Below, one piece after another: positions 55,299 through 64,000 of a DNA stretch of 64,000 bases. Below the pieces are notes generated by a model. The model made no database searches. It saw only the letters and a list, made by a program, of their open reading frames with translations, and was not told the origin of the DNA. This stretch comes from Bacillus sp. MM2020_4 (GTDB lineage Bacteria; Bacillota; Bacilli; Bacillales; Cytobacillaceae). Made by a program: the position numbers and the translations under genes. The stretch covers positions 24,618 to 88,617 of the forward strand of contig NZ_JAANMZ010000015.1 of the NCBI RefSeq assembly GCF_011250555.1, given 5' to 3'. How positions within the stretch are numbered: position 1 is the first letter of the stretch; every line of letters starts with the position of its first letter.

Positions 55299-56381
55299 AT
55301 GGCTGTTCGATTTGGCCTAATCGGGTGTGGTTATATTTCAAGAAAACATCTTCAAGCACTAGCCAGTTGTATGGGGGCACAGCTAGTAGCAATTAGTGAT
55401 CTTCATGAGGCGAGAATGGATGAATCAAAGGTATATTACCAAACTACATCAGGTCATACTCACCCTATCAAATGCTATCAGGATTATAAAGAAATGCTCA
55501 GCGATTCGCAAATAGATGCAGTCATTATCGCCACTTTCTCGGGTTTGCATGCCACTATGGCCAAAGACGCACTTCTTTCTCAAAAACATGTGGTGCTTGA
55601 AAAACCGATGGCTCTATCGATTGATGATTCCAATGAATTGATTGCACTGGCACAAAAACAGCAAAAGGAGCTTATGGTATGTCATCAATTGCGTTTTCGG
55701 CCGTTGATGCAAAAGATCAAAAGGATCATTGATGAGGGAAGAATTGGAAAACCTTATTTAGGAGTTTCTTCTATTCGGATTAATCGGTCAACCGACTATT
55801 ATGCAGCTGCTTCTTGGAGAGGGAAATGGGCGAGCGATGGTGGAATGTTGATCAATCAAGGCATTCATTTTGTTGATTTGCTTCAATGGTTTCTTGGTGA
55901 CGTTCAAACCGTTTACGGAGAAACGAATCAACCGTCTCTATTAAAGGAAACGGAGGATGTAGCAGTCGGAATCATAAATTTCAAAAATCAAGCAAAGGGG
56001 ATTGTGGAGGCGAATATCGTGACCAAGCCTGCTAATTTAGGATATTCGTTATCTATTTTTGGTGAGAAAGGAACCATTTCCATTGAAGGCCCTTCCCTCA
56101 ATAAAATCTCTCGTTGGTTCATTGAGGAAGAGGAAACGAATGAGGAGGAACTCCACCAACTACTTCGCGATGGAAATGAGCAGATTTATATGTATGAGGA
56201 CCTCATTGAAGCGGTAAATTCACCAGATAAGCATGTCCTGATTGATGGAAAGGAAGGAAAAAAGGCTCTCGATATTATTTTTGCAATTTACCAATCGGAA
56301 TTGTCTAAGGAAGTTGTGTCCTTTCCTTTATCATCATTCTCTACATCTGACATGGAAAGAAAGGGAGAAAATAAATCATGA
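55299..56381 (+). CDS. Gfo/Idh/MocA oxidoreductase (WbpB-like)
   Basis: A 360-residue NAD(P)-dependent dehydrogenase. The Rossmann start RFGLIGCGYISRKHLQALAS and the family motif VVLEKPMALSIDDSNELIAL (about 97-116) are clear; GMLINQGIHFVDLLQWFLGD (about 185-204) contains the active-site His. Next to a WbpE-type aminotransferase, the likely reaction is oxidation of C3 of a UDP-N-acetyl-hexuronic acid, as done by WbpB. GGAGGG precedes the ATG and the start abuts the previous stop. The stop overlaps the next gene by four bases. Confidence 0.88.
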   Translation: MAVRFGLIGCGYISRKHLQALASCMGAQLVAISDLHEARMDESKVYYQTTSGHTHPIKCYQDYKEMLSDSQIDAVIIATFSGLHATMAKDALLSQKHVVLEKPMALSIDDSNELIALAQKQQKELMVCHQLRFRPLMQKIKRIIDEGRIGKPYLGVSSIRINRSTDYYAAASWRGKWASDGGMLINQGIHFVDLLQWFLGDVQTVYGETNQPSLLKETEDVAVGIINFKNQAKGIVEANIVTKPANLGYSLSIFGEKGTISIEGPSLNKISRWFIEEEETNEEELHQLLRDGNEQIYMYEDLIEAVNSPDKHVLIDGKEGKKALDIIFAIYQSELSKEVVSFPLSSFSTSDMERKGENKS

Positions 56382-57349
56382 ATCTTGGAAGTGTTGTCGT
56401 TACAGGCGGAGCGGGATTTTTAGGATCACAGCTAGTGAGAAGACTTATGCCAATATGTGACCATATTTATATTATCGATGATTTATCAACTGGAAACAAG
56501 GATGCCATCCCGCACTCTGAGCGCATTACTCTTTATGAAGAAAGAATCACAAATGAAAAAGTCTTAGAAGAGGTTTTGCCTAATGTAGAGTATATCTTTC
56601 ACTTTGCTTGTAAAAATCTTGTCTTATCCGTAGAAAATATGAATGATGATTTCGATACAAATCTATACGGAGGGTATTTACTCCTTCAAAAGGCACAGGA
56701 ATGCTGTCCGGGTTTAAAACGGTTTATCTACGCTTCAACTACATCCATTTACAGTCATGCTGATATCCTCCCTACACCGGAATCTTACTATAATATTAAA
56801 CTTCCATATGCAGCTAGTAAATTCTCGATGGAGCATTATTGTCATGTGTATCATCAAATGTATCAATTGCCTGTAACTATTCTGAGGTTTTCAAATGTAT
56901 ATGGTCCAGGCCAGCTTGCCACGAACCCTTATTGTGGAGTTGTAGCAAAATTCTTTGAAGCTGTGCTTAATCAACAGCCGATGATCATCTTTGGTGACGG
57001 GAGCCAGACGCGAGATTTTACGTATGTGGAGGATGCAATGGATGCCGTATTGCTGGCAGTGATGGATGTGAAAGCCATAGGACATGTTTATAATGTCGGA
57101 ACAGGGATAGAAACAAGTGTTCTCGATCTGGCAAAAGTGGTTCAGAAGATAAGTGGACAAACAGATCTATCCTTGCAGTTTGCACCGAAACGAAAAGTCG
57201 ATGTCGTACAGCGAAGGAGCATTCTAGCAGAGAAAATCCATGCTGAATTAAATTGGAAAAAGCCCCATTCGATCGCAGAGGGGATCGCCAAAACGTTTGC
57301 ATGGCTGAAAGAGGAGGAAAAAAGTGAAAATTTTCCACGGAACAACTGA
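56378..57349 (+). CDS. NAD-dependent sugar epimerase/dehydratase (extended SDR)
   Basis: A 323-residue extended SDR. It has the nucleotide motif TGGAGFLGSQLVRRLM (about 9-24), IYIIDDLSTGNKDAI, and the catalytic Ser/Tyr-Lys as STTSIYSHADI and YAASKFSMEHYC. The C-terminal half has FSNVYGPGQ, FGDGSQTRDFTYVEDAMDAV and VYNVGTGIETSVLDLAKVV. Such enzymes are UDP-sugar 4-epimerases, 4,6-dehydratases or decarboxylases; the exact reaction cannot be read. The ATG overlaps the previous stop (ATGA). Its end overlaps the next gene by 26 bp. Confidence 0.88.
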   Translation: MNLGSVVVTGGAGFLGSQLVRRLMPICDHIYIIDDLSTGNKDAIPHSERITLYEERITNEKVLEEVLPNVEYIFHFACKNLVLSVENMNDDFDTNLYGGYLLLQKAQECCPGLKRFIYASTTSIYSHADILPTPESYYNIKLPYAASKFSMEHYCHVYHQMYQLPVTILRFSNVYGPGQLATNPYCGVVAKFFEAVLNQQPMIIFGDGSQTRDFTYVEDAMDAVLLAVMDVKAIGHVYNVGTGIETSVLDLAKVVQKISGQTDLSLQFAPKRKVDVVQRRSILAEKIHAELNWKKPHSIAEGIAKTFAWLKEEEKSENFPRNN

Positions 57350-58316
57350 AATCGCCGGTCAAATGGGAATATTGAGCAGTGCCCTGTCAAAAAAGGGGCA
57401 TTGCTCTGTTGGTTATAATACCTTCCACTCTTATCTAGGTTATAAAGATTATCTTGTTAATACGGATGAGAGGGGGCTTCAGGAACGGGTTCAGGAGATT
57501 CTTGAAGAGTTTGATCTGTTCCATTTTCATTACGGAACCACCCTTTCTCCGAAATTTACAGATCTGCCAGAAATTAAACATAGAAATAAAAAAATGATTA
57601 TGCATCACTGGGGGAATGATGTAAGGTTTCATGATCAAGCAAGAGTGAACAATCCCTATGTCTATACTGGTGATTCACCGCCAAATGAAGATATCCATGC
57701 CAAATTAATGAAAATCTCAGCATTTATTAAGGAGGCGATTGTTCAGGACTATGAAGTATATGAGTATGTAAAGGACTATTATGAAAAGGTACATGTAGTA
57801 CCTATTGCCATTGATCTGACACATTTTCAGCCGCAATATCCGTCTGTTGGGAAAGATCGCCCGCTTATCCTTCATGCGCCAACAAACCCTGATTTTAAGG
57901 GTACCTTATATATTGAACAGAAGATTAATAGATTGAAAGAAGAGTTCTCTTTTGAGTATCGCCGAATTGAACAAATGAATCACGAGGAAGCTATTACAGT
58001 ATACCGAGAGGCAGATTTAATCATTGACCAGGTATTATGCGGCTCTTACGGATTACTAAGTGTTGAGTCCATGGCTCTTGGTAAGCCAGTTGTAACCTAT
58101 ATACGTCCCGATCTTGCGGAATCATCCTTTCCTTCCGATTTGCCGATTGTGAATGCTAATCCTGATAATTTATTTGAACAGGTTAAAAAGCTACTTACAA
58201 ACCCGGAGCTACGGCGACAATATGGAATAAAGGGCCGCCGCTATGCGGAAAAATATCATTCACATGATAGAGTGGCTGATCAATTGATAAAAATCTATTC
58301 AAATTTAAAGGTGTAA
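57324..58316 (+). CDS. Glycosyltransferase (GT-B), paralogue 1 of 3
   Basis: A 330-residue glycosyltransferase of the GT4-like GT-B fold. Diagnostic stretches are KIFHGTTEIAGQMGILSSAL, MIMHHWGNDVRFHD, LILHAPTNPDFKGTLYIEQK, and the donor-site region ADLIIDQVLCGSYGLLSVES with ALGKPVVTYI (about 230-262). GAGGAGG precedes the start, within the upstream gene. Two paralogues lie at 59602 and 61438. It is the last gene of the 54195-58316 operon. Acceptor and donor are unknown. A strong terminator follows. Confidence 0.85.
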   Translation: MKIFHGTTEIAGQMGILSSALSKKGHCSVGYNTFHSYLGYKDYLVNTDERGLQERVQEILEEFDLFHFHYGTTLSPKFTDLPEIKHRNKKMIMHHWGNDVRFHDQARVNNPYVYTGDSPPNEDIHAKLMKISAFIKEAIVQDYEVYEYVKDYYEKVHVVPIAIDLTHFQPQYPSVGKDRPLILHAPTNPDFKGTLYIEQKINRLKEEFSFEYRRIEQMNHEEAITVYREADLIIDQVLCGSYGLLSVESMALGKPVVTYIRPDLAESSFPSDLPIVNANPDNLFEQVKKLLTNPELRRQYGIKGRRYAEKYHSHDRVADQLIKIYSNLKV

Positions 58317-58334
58317 GTAAAGTTATAAAAAGAT

Positions 58335-58386
58335 AGAGGCCGGTTCAAATAGGAACAACTACCCATTTTGAACCAGCCTCTTTTTG
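58335..58386 (+). terminator. Terminator of the glycan operon
   Basis: The long stem AGAGGC-CGGTTCAAA/TTTGAACC-AGCCTCT (one bulge) is followed by TTTTT. Confidence 0.85.
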
Positions 58387-58413
58387 ATAGCTACCCATTT
58401 TAATAGAAAAAAA

Positions 58414-58446
58414 AACCGGTTCCATAAGTTTCTTTTGAAACCAGTT
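58414..58446 (-). terminator. Terminator of the DUF4855-like gene
   Basis: On the minus strand, AACTGGTTTC and its partner GAAACTTATGGAACCGGTT form a stem followed by TTTTTTTT. Confidence 0.65.
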
Positions 58447-58454
58447 ACCATGTT

Positions 58455-59459
58455 TTATGTTGGGAATGCTGCAGTAGGATAAATAGGTGCATAGGCTTTT
58501 TTAATGAAGGAATAGAGGTAAACATATTCGGTAGGATGATTTTCATAAATATCCCGCATAGTTTGATTAGGAAATTGAAAAACGAGAAGACTCTTATTCA
58601 TGTAATCGTTATATACGCCGTAATTTAAATAATCAAGCAAATGATTTTCTTTAAAAAGAATGCCTTTACCATAGGAAATTTGCATGCCAACCTGGAAATG
58701 TTGGGCAAATACCGTTGAGTTTGCAATCCATTTAAAGTCTGGCCCTATTTTTCCATAAAAGTTAGGATGGGTGCAGGCAGCATCAAATCCAAACTCCTTC
58801 CATTCCACACATCCAGTAGAGCCATACTGCTGAAGCCATAAGGATCGCAATCCTTTTTGGCGAATAAAGGCTGTAACCTTTTTTACAAGGCTTTCATCAC
58901 GGCTGTCAATTGAGGCTCGAGGCCAGACAAATCCTTGGAAGGTTAATTTTGTTTGGAGATGCTTTGACTTTTTCCATTTACTCAAAAACTTTTCAATCCA
59001 CCACGACATCGCTAAGAATCGGTGTTCTTCAATTTTAAAATTAATCTTTTCCCCTTCTACCTTACCAAACTTTGTTTGTGTAAGAACGGGATAGGGCATG
59101 GTTACCCATATATCCGTTTTCTTTCCATCAACGGTGTTACCAGCTGCAGCATCCAAATTATAATCGTCCATAAAAAGACTTTTTAACGTCAGTTTCCAAT
59201 CCTCTTTTTCAGCTAATTCACCAAAATCGGTATACATCGGGTAAATATAATGATTTTTTCTCCCACTAATTGGATTGAAGATCAAGCCTCCAAACATCGA
59301 ATCAATAGCGACTCCATTCACTAAATAGGATTGATACGGTCTTAAGTCTTCGGCAGTCCAATTGGTAATCCCATTTTCAGATTCTTCTCCATAGGGAAGC
59401 AGGCAAAGATGATTTTGTATACCGAGCTCTTCAGCTGACATATATTGATTTGTTGACAA
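58455..59459 (-). CDS. DUF4855-like protein in the glycan cluster
   Basis: A TTG start at 59459 follows AAGGGTGG at good spacing and gives about 334 residues (STNQYMSAEELGIQNHLCLL onward). A longer ATG frame from 59537 would overlap the divergent gene and lacks a binding site. The protein has no signal or membrane segment. It has recurring Trp/Tyr-rich stretches: NHYIYPMYTDFGELAEKEDW, RFLAMSWWIEKFLSKWKKSK, LQQYGSTGCVEWKEFGFDAA. The profile recalls DUF4855, a family with a TIM-barrel-like pattern found near cell-surface genes, but I am not certain. It is the only minus-strand gene between two glycosyltransferases. Confidence 0.65.
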   Translation of the reverse strand: MSTNQYMSAEELGIQNHLCLLPYGEESENGITNWTAEDLRPYQSYLVNGVAIDSMFGGLIFNPISGRKNHYIYPMYTDFGELAEKEDWKLTLKSLFMDDYNLDAAAGNTVDGKKTDIWVTMPYPVLTQTKFGKVEGEKINFKIEEHRFLAMSWWIEKFLSKWKKSKHLQTKLTFQGFVWPRASIDSRDESLVKKVTAFIRQKGLRSLWLQQYGSTGCVEWKEFGFDAACTHPNFYGKIGPDFKWIANSTVFAQHFQVGMQISYGKGILFKENHLLDYLNYGVYNDYMNKSLLVFQFPNQTMRDIYENHPTEYVYLYSFIKKAYAPIYPTAAFPT

Positions 59460-59601
59460 ACGATTTCCACCCTTTCCTTTTTGTCCTATTACAGCGTATG
59501 AGCCCCTGGAATAAATGGTGAGTCCGCATGTCCCCATTTATTCAGTTACAGCTAACCAACTTATCCTACGTGAATATACTATAGCGGAAGGAGAGATGTG
59601 T

Positions 59602-60585
59602 ATGAAAATTGTGCATGCCCCAACTGAAATTGCAGGACAGATGGGGATTATCTGTAAAGAACTGAGGAAAAAAGGTCACCATGCTGCTGGATTTAACTGT
59701 TTTCACACGTATTTGAACTATAAAGGAGATATTATCAATACGGATGCATTTGAGGTGATGAAGGAACTGGATTTTCTTATTAAGAATACTGATATATTTC
59801 ACTTCCATAATGCCAACACGTTTATGCAGGATTTTGTTGATCTCCCCCTTTTAAAGGAAATGGGGAAGAAGATGGTGATGCATCATTGGGGGAGTGATGT
59901 GCGTAGTGCTGAGATGGTCAGCAGGTTGAATCCCTACCCGCTCCCTCCGACCTATTATTCTGATGAAGAAATTCATAAGCAGCTAACCACACTATCACAG
60001 TATATTGATACAGCCATTGTTCAAGATTATGAGGCCTATCCTTATGTAAAAGACTATTACAAAAACGTATTTGTATTACCTCTTGCCTGTAATATTGAAG
60101 ACTTTGTGGAAACATATCCATCCGTTACAAATCAAAATCCATTGATTATCCATGCCCCAACGAATCGATCATTTAAGGGGTCGGATCATGTAGAAGCTGC
60201 TATTCAGAAAATTCAAGGGAAGGGTGAATTTACCTATCAGATTCTTGAAAAGAGGAGTCATGAAGAAGCGCTAACTTTGTATAAGAAGGCAGATATTATT
60301 ATTGATCAGCTCCTGTGCGGCACATATGGAATGTTCAGTGTGGAAGCTATGGCGATGGGGAAGCCAGTCGTAGCTTTTATTAGAGACGATGTTCGTAGCA
60401 AGTTCCCTCCTGATCTCCCAATTGTACAGGCTACACCGGAAACGCTTGCTGATGTACTCCTCGAGTTAATTCAAAACCCGCAGCGACGCCATGATATCGG
60501 AATGGCTGGAAGAAGATATGTGGAAACCTATCATTCGGCTAATCGCGTGACAAACGAGCTTTTAACGATTTATCAGCAATTATAG
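59602..60585 (+). CDS. Glycosyltransferase (GT-B), paralogue 2 of 3
   Basis: ATG 59602 (MKIVHAPTEIAGQMGIICKE) follows GGAAGGAG; the in-frame start at 59515 lacks one. The 327 residues parallel the gene at 57324 along their whole length: MVMHHWGSDVRSAEMV, AIVQDYEAYPYVKDYYKNVF, LIIHAPTNRSFKGSDHVEAA, ADIIIDQLLCGTYGMFSVEA. The donor-binding Glu lies in the last stretch. It is probably cotranscribed with the acetyltransferase that follows. Donor and acceptor are unknown. Confidence 0.85.
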   Translation: MKIVHAPTEIAGQMGIICKELRKKGHHAAGFNCFHTYLNYKGDIINTDAFEVMKELDFLIKNTDIFHFHNANTFMQDFVDLPLLKEMGKKMVMHHWGSDVRSAEMVSRLNPYPLPPTYYSDEEIHKQLTTLSQYIDTAIVQDYEAYPYVKDYYKNVFVLPLACNIEDFVETYPSVTNQNPLIIHAPTNRSFKGSDHVEAAIQKIQGKGEFTYQILEKRSHEEALTLYKKADIIIDQLLCGTYGMFSVEAMAMGKPVVAFIRDDVRSKFPPDLPIVQATPETLADVLLELIQNPQRRHDIGMAGRRYVETYHSANRVTNELLTIYQQL

Positions 60586-60658
60586 CAGCATAAGCAAGCT
60601 CTCTCTTTACTACGGGTAGCAGCTTCTCTTAATGTATAGCGGAAAAGGGGGCATGTGT

Positions 60659-61351
60659 ATGATCCATGCATCAGCACAAATAGGTGATAATGTAACAATT
60701 GGGGAGAACGTTGTCATTGAAGAAAATGTTGTAATAGGCAACAATGTATCGATCGGACATAACTCGATTATTAAAAGGGATACAAAAATTGGTGATTTTG
60801 TTCAAATTGGTGAACTGACGGTTCTTGGCAAACCCACTTCATCCAATAAAAAAATGGCTCGTAAGCCAGGAAATATTCTTGACCCATTAATGATTGGGGA
60901 TCATGTCACGATTGGCTGTAACTGTGTTATTTACCGCCATGTAAAATTAGAAAAAGGCAGTTTCGTCGGGGATTTAACAAGCATTCGCGAACGGGTCACA
61001 GTCGGTGAAGACAGCATTGTCGGACGCAACGCCATAGTGGAAACAAACACAATTATTGGTAATCGTGTGACCATCCAAACAGGTTGTTATATAACGGCAG
61101 ATATGGTGATCGAAGATGAGGTATTTATCGGTCCCTGTTGTTCATCTTCCAATGATAAGTATATGGGGATGGGAAATTTCAAGCATCAAGGACCAATTAT
61201 TAAACGGGGGGCCAAAATCGGCAACAATGCAACGCTGCTACCGGCCATAACTATTGGTGAAAATGCCATTGTCGGAGCGGGCAGCGTGATTACAAAGGAT
61301 GTTCCTGCTAATATGACGGTTGTCGGCAATCCAGGTAGAGTAATAAAGTAG
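60659..61351 (+). CDS. Left-handed beta-helix acetyltransferase (WbpD-like)
   Basis: ATG 60659 follows GGAAAAGGGGG. The 230-residue protein is a run of hexapeptide repeats, as in [20 protein letters not shown] and [21 protein letters not shown] loop around [11 protein letters not shown] interrupts the helix and a conserved C-terminal [20 protein letters not shown] closes it. Such enzymes acetylate amino sugars with acetyl-CoA. With the WbpA-, WbpB- and WbpE-like genes nearby, N-acetylation of the C3 amino group of a uronic sugar nucleotide is the likely reaction. The alternative is a serine or maltose acetyltransferase-type role. Confidence 0.8.
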   Translation: MIHASAQIGDNVTIGENVVIEENVVIGNNVSIGHNSIIKRDTKIGDFVQIGELTVLGKPTSSNKKMARKPGNILDPLMIGDHVTIGCNCVIYRHVKLEKGSFVGDLTSIRERVTVGEDSIVGRNAIVETNTIIGNRVTIQTGCYITADMVIEDEVFIGPCCSSSNDKYMGMGNFKHQGPIIKRGAKIGNNATLLPAITIGENAIVGAGSVITKDVPANMTVVGNPGRVIK

Positions 61352-61414
61352 CAACTTATTGAGGGATCTGGCCATAAATCTTTCATGGGAAAATAATTCA
61401 CGTAATAAAAAAGG

Positions 61415-61440
61415 ACCGGGCAAGTTTTAGCCCGGTTTTA
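61415..61440. terminator. Bidirectional terminator
   Basis: The stem ACCGGGC/GCCCGGT is preceded by an A run and followed by TTTTA. It ends the convergent transcripts of the acetyltransferase and the TPR-glycosyltransferase. Confidence 0.85.
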
Positions 61441-62841
61441 CTTATTTTTAAAAAAAGTTTGATAAAGTTCCAGTACTTTTTGACTATTTTTAACCATATC
61501 ATGGTGCTGTTCAATATAGTTACGCCCAGCAATTCCTACTTCGGGTAATTGATCTTGGTTGTTTAATAGTTTCTCTAGGACCATTTTTATCGTGTCTGGG
61601 TTTGCCGATATAATCGGTAACTCCTTAGGATAATGGTCTTTCATAAAATCACTGATATAACAAATAACTGTTTTTCCAATTGCCATGGATTCAACAGCCA
61701 ACAGCCCATAGCTTCCAATATGAAGCTGGTCAATGATAATATCCGCTTTTTGATACATCGCAACTGCCTCAGAATGCGACTTACCTTGAACAAGCTGAAA
61801 ATCAAAGTGATATGTTGGTTGTAAATCTTCTATTGCTTTCATAATATACGCAGTACCCTTAATATGCGGAGAAGTGGGGGCATGAACAATAAGCGGTCGG
61901 GGATTTTTGTCATGGTTTTTTTGAGGAGTGTATATTTCTGTATTTATCAATGCTGGAATGATATGTGTATGTTCATAAAAATCATGAACATATTGATACA
62001 GCTCCATGTCAGAGACGATACAATTCTTAATATGTTTCGATAAAATCGAAAGACTGTACTTGATCTGGTCTTCATTTTTATTTTTAACAAGTGCGTATGG
62101 GTTCATGGCCGATGCTTTTGACTGTAGACGAATATCACTTCCCCAATGCTGCATGATAAGAGGTTTTTTCCATTGATCAAAAATGGGAAGATCCGAATAA
62201 TCAAGGGTAAAAGTTGTGCCGAAGTGAAAATGAAAAAGATGATATTCAGAAAGAAATCGTTCGGCTAGCCTTCTTAGCTTCTTATTTAAGTCGGGGGAAT
62301 TCCTTTCCTTCAGCATGGACCACGTATAATCGGATGAATAATTTAAATAGTAGGGATAGTAATTTAATGTTTTAGAAAAGATACTTTGTTTAGCAAGTGC
62401 AGAAGATAAAGTGTTCATTTGATTAGCAATTTCTATTGTTCCTTGGAGAATACGCAATGGCTCATTTTTTTGTGAACCAGTTAGTGCATTTCTGAGGGTT
62501 TCGGTGTTGGAGGCTATCTTTTGCGTATATTCCGCATCTATATTAAACGTAATTGCCCGTTGCAAATAGTAGTCCGATTCCTTCAATTGATTTCGTAATT
62601 TGCAGATATCCGCCATCAACAAGTTGATTTGCGGATGCTGTGGAAATTCATCTAGTCCTCTCCATAACCAAAGCCAGGCATTTTCGTAATTCTCTATTTT
62701 TATATTTAGCAATGCATGTAACAAATAGATTTCTGAAGTTGTCCCGTTGCTTTGCTCTAATTGATGTATGAATGCCTTAGCGCGATCAATGCGATTGTGT
62801 TTGATTAACTCGATAATTTCTTCATTTGAAAAATTCGACAT
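61438..62841 (-). CDS. TPR-fused glycosyltransferase, paralogue 3 of 3
   Basis: A 467-residue protein. The N-terminal part (about 1-125) is helical with TPR-like repeats (AKAFIHQLEQSNGTTSEIYL, LLHALLNIKIENYENAWLWL, LMADICKLRNQLKESDYYLQ). The rest is a GT-B transferase matching the other two paralogues: RILQGTIEIANQMNTLSSAL, IMQHWGSDIRLQSKA, LIVHAPTSPHIKGTAYIMKA, ADIIIDQLHIGSYGLLAVES. It is on the minus strand, apart from the others. Upstream, TAACATATG at 62872-62880 reads CATATGTTA on its own strand, a SigK-like -10. Confidence 0.85.
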   Translation of the reverse strand: MSNFSNEEIIELIKHNRIDRAKAFIHQLEQSNGTTSEIYLLHALLNIKIENYENAWLWLWRGLDEFPQHPQINLLMADICKLRNQLKESDYYLQRAITFNIDAEYTQKIASNTETLRNALTGSQKNEPLRILQGTIEIANQMNTLSSALAKQSIFSKTLNYYPYYLNYSSDYTWSMLKERNSPDLNKKLRRLAERFLSEYHLFHFHFGTTFTLDYSDLPIFDQWKKPLIMQHWGSDIRLQSKASAMNPYALVKNKNEDQIKYSLSILSKHIKNCIVSDMELYQYVHDFYEHTHIIPALINTEIYTPQKNHDKNPRPLIVHAPTSPHIKGTAYIMKAIEDLQPTYHFDFQLVQGKSHSEAVAMYQKADIIIDQLHIGSYGLLAVESMAIGKTVICYISDFMKDHYPKELPIISANPDTIKMVLEKLLNNQDQLPEVGIAGRNYIEQHHDMVKNSQKVLELYQTFFKNK

Positions 62842-63197
62842 TATTTCCTCCTATTTTTCCGTTCCTATTATTAACATATGAAAAGAAGCAAAGAAAGAAA
62901 TGGTGAAAAAACATAAATTTCTTCCGGAGTGCCTTTAGCGATTTTTGTATCTATAGTGGTATTACCTGAAGTCCCGGAGTAATAACGATTTAAAATTCAA
63001 TCCAGCTTCCTGTTTCTCATGTGTTTTTCTGCTGATTGAAGTGTAGCTCTTTATCGCTTTTGTTGTAAAATGTGCTTTTTACCAGATGAAAGTGTCCTGT
63101 CAATAATTAGAGCTTGTACATAAAATGTTGTATGCTTGAGCATTTTCCAAATAAAAATGTTTGAAGCAAATAATTTATTAGAATAGGAGGGGAAAAT
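62842..63197. other. Gene-free stretch between glycosyltransferase and collagen-like gene
   Basis: AT-rich divergent intergenic DNA. It holds a possible SigK -10 for the minus-strand gene (62872-62880) and GGAGGGG before the collagen-like gene. No reading frame, RNA gene or terminator could be supported. Confidence 0.5.
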
Positions 63198-64000
63198 TTG
63201 TCAATTGAAGATCTGATTGTGAATGGCAGCTTTGAAACCGGTACGCTTACTCCTTGGATAGGCGTGAACGCCGTAATTACAAGCGAATTTTCTCATGCAG
63301 GTTACTTTTCTGTAAGATTAACTGGTAATGACTCTAATTCTTTTATTTTTCAATTTGTGGATATTCAAGAAGGCGAGCAATTTGAGTTTCTTGCTTCATT
63401 CTCTAAAGTTGGCATTGGACCAAGTGCGCCAATTAGTATATCGGTTGTATATTATGATGATTTATTTAATCTTCTAGGGTACGGATTAATCATTAATCTT
63501 CCAGAGAACAGGATTCCCAATGTAGAAAATAATATCTGGCTAGAAATTTACGGGAATACAACTCCTGCTCCAGCAGGAACCGCGATGGCACTTGTAGTAA
63601 TAAATAGTCTGCCGCTCGCAGGTTCTGCTGATGTATTATTAGATGATGTAGCATTACTAACTTCTGAATCAAATGGAGCACCAGGCCCAACAGGAGCACC
63701 AGGTCCAACAGGAGCACCAGGCCCAACAGGAGCACCAGGCCCAACAGGAGCACCAGGAGTAACAGGAGCACCAGGAGTAACAGGAGCACCAGGTCCTACA
63801 GGGGCACCAGGAGTAACAGGGGCACCAGGAGTAACAGGGGCACCAGGAGTAACAGGGGCACCAGGAGTAACAGGGGCACCAGGAGTAACAGGAGCGCCGG
63901 GAGTAACAGGGGTACCGGGAGTAACAGGAGCGCCGGGAGTAACAGGGGCACCGGGAGTAACAGGAGCGCCGGGAGTAACAGGAGCGCCGGGAGTAACAGC
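63198..64000 (+). CDS. Collagen-like repeat protein, probable spore surface (runs off the window)
   Basis: Translation starts at TTG 63198 behind AGGAGGGG. The N-terminal domain (about 1-157) reads [20 protein letters not shown] and [20 protein letters not shown], and closes with [14 protein letters not shown]. It matches the NTTRR-F1 type domain (jelly-roll, carbohydrate-binding-like) found before collagen repeats in Bacillus surface proteins. From about residue 160 to the window end are about 18 hexapeptide units GAPGPT then GAPGVT, all Gly-X-Y. Such threonine-rich collagen stalks are O-glycosylated on exosporium proteins such as BclA. The neighbouring sugar genes make it a likely acceptor, which is inference. 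The C-terminal trimerisation domain lies beyond the window. Confidence 0.9.
   Translation, partial: MSIEDLIVNGSFETGTLTPWIGVNAVITSEFSHAGYFSVRLTGNDSNSFIFQFVDIQEGEQFEFLASFSKVGIGPSAPISISVVYYDDLFNLLGYGLIINLPENRIPNVENNIWLEIYGNTTPAPAGTAMALVVINSLPLAGSADVLLDDVALLTSESNGAPGPTGAPGPTGAPGPTGAPGPTGAPGVTGAPGVTGAPGPTGAPGVTGAPGVTGAPGVTGAPGVTGAPGVTGAPGVTGVPGVTGAPGVTGAPGVTGAPGVTGAPGVT
63675..64000 (+). repeat. 18-bp tandem repeats coding Gly-X-Y
   Basis: About 18 in-frame copies of an 18-bp unit (for example GGAGCACCAGGAGTAACA) run to the window end. Four classes follow one another: early units with GGCCCAACA (Pro-Thr), then GGAGTAACA (Val-Thr), then units starting GGGGCACCA, then GGAGCGCCG. Blocks of similar units show recent expansion by slippage. 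Confidence 0.95.

Noticed and set aside
63675..64000. Tandem short repeats that could be taken for a CRISPR array
   Set aside because: The unit is 18 bp with no spacers, stays in frame and encodes Gly-X-Y triplets.

Overview
The window is chromosomal DNA from a low-GC, endospore-forming Gram-positive of the Bacillaceae (Bacillus, Neobacillus or Mesobacillus type). The block lexA-yneA-yneB-ynzC-tkt-sirA-yneF ... ccdA-ccdC-yneK follows the Bacillus subtilis order. Sporulation genes (sirA, a Spo0E-like peptide, YjcZ, a collagen-like spore-surface protein), CIRCE and cre operators and Bacillus-style ribosome binding sites agree with this. The species cannot be named from the window alone.

Layout. 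1-10.9 kb: SOS and housekeeping core (lexA, the division inhibitor yneA, transketolase, sirA), broken by a heterodimeric ABC exporter pair and a small Spo0E-like gene, then the thiol-disulfide genes ccdA and ccdC. 11-18 kb: accessory metabolism. A selenocysteine tRNA gene lies just before a lipoprotein PQQ-dependent dehydrogenase with a C-terminal cytochrome c domain. A secreted protein and a complete pqqA-B-C-D-E set follow, so the strain appears to make both the cofactor and an enzyme that uses it. 20.2-28 kb: a four-gene Wadjet (JetD-A-B-C) anti-plasmid defence operon with overlapping reading frames. 28-46 kb: small unknown genes, an 800-residue isoprenyl synthase with two prenyl-synthase-like halves, an LtaS-type lipoteichoic acid synthase, an NhaC-type antiporter, a YhgE/Pip protein, htpG under a perfect CIRCE operator, an MFS pump with a divergent MarR regulator, and a CYP102-type P450 fusion that has lost its FAD/NADPH reductase. 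46-50 kb: aspartase with a cre site, and small genes including a VanW-family lipoprotein.

50-64 kb is a glycan and spore-surface region. It opens with decayed genes: a ROK kinase remnant, and a galU-like gene cut by an IS110-family element whose transposase frame is itself shifted. Next come a nucleotide-sugar dehydrogenase, a DegT aminotransferase, a Gfo/Idh/MocA dehydrogenase and a hexapeptide acetyltransferase. Together these match the four steps of the Wbp route to a diacetamido-uronic acid sugar nucleotide. With them are an SDR epimerase, three related glycosyltransferases and a DUF4855-like protein. The window ends inside a collagen-like (Gly-X-Y) protein, the probable glycan acceptor on the spore surface. 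Functions are assigned by recognising motifs and family resemblance; no database search was run.
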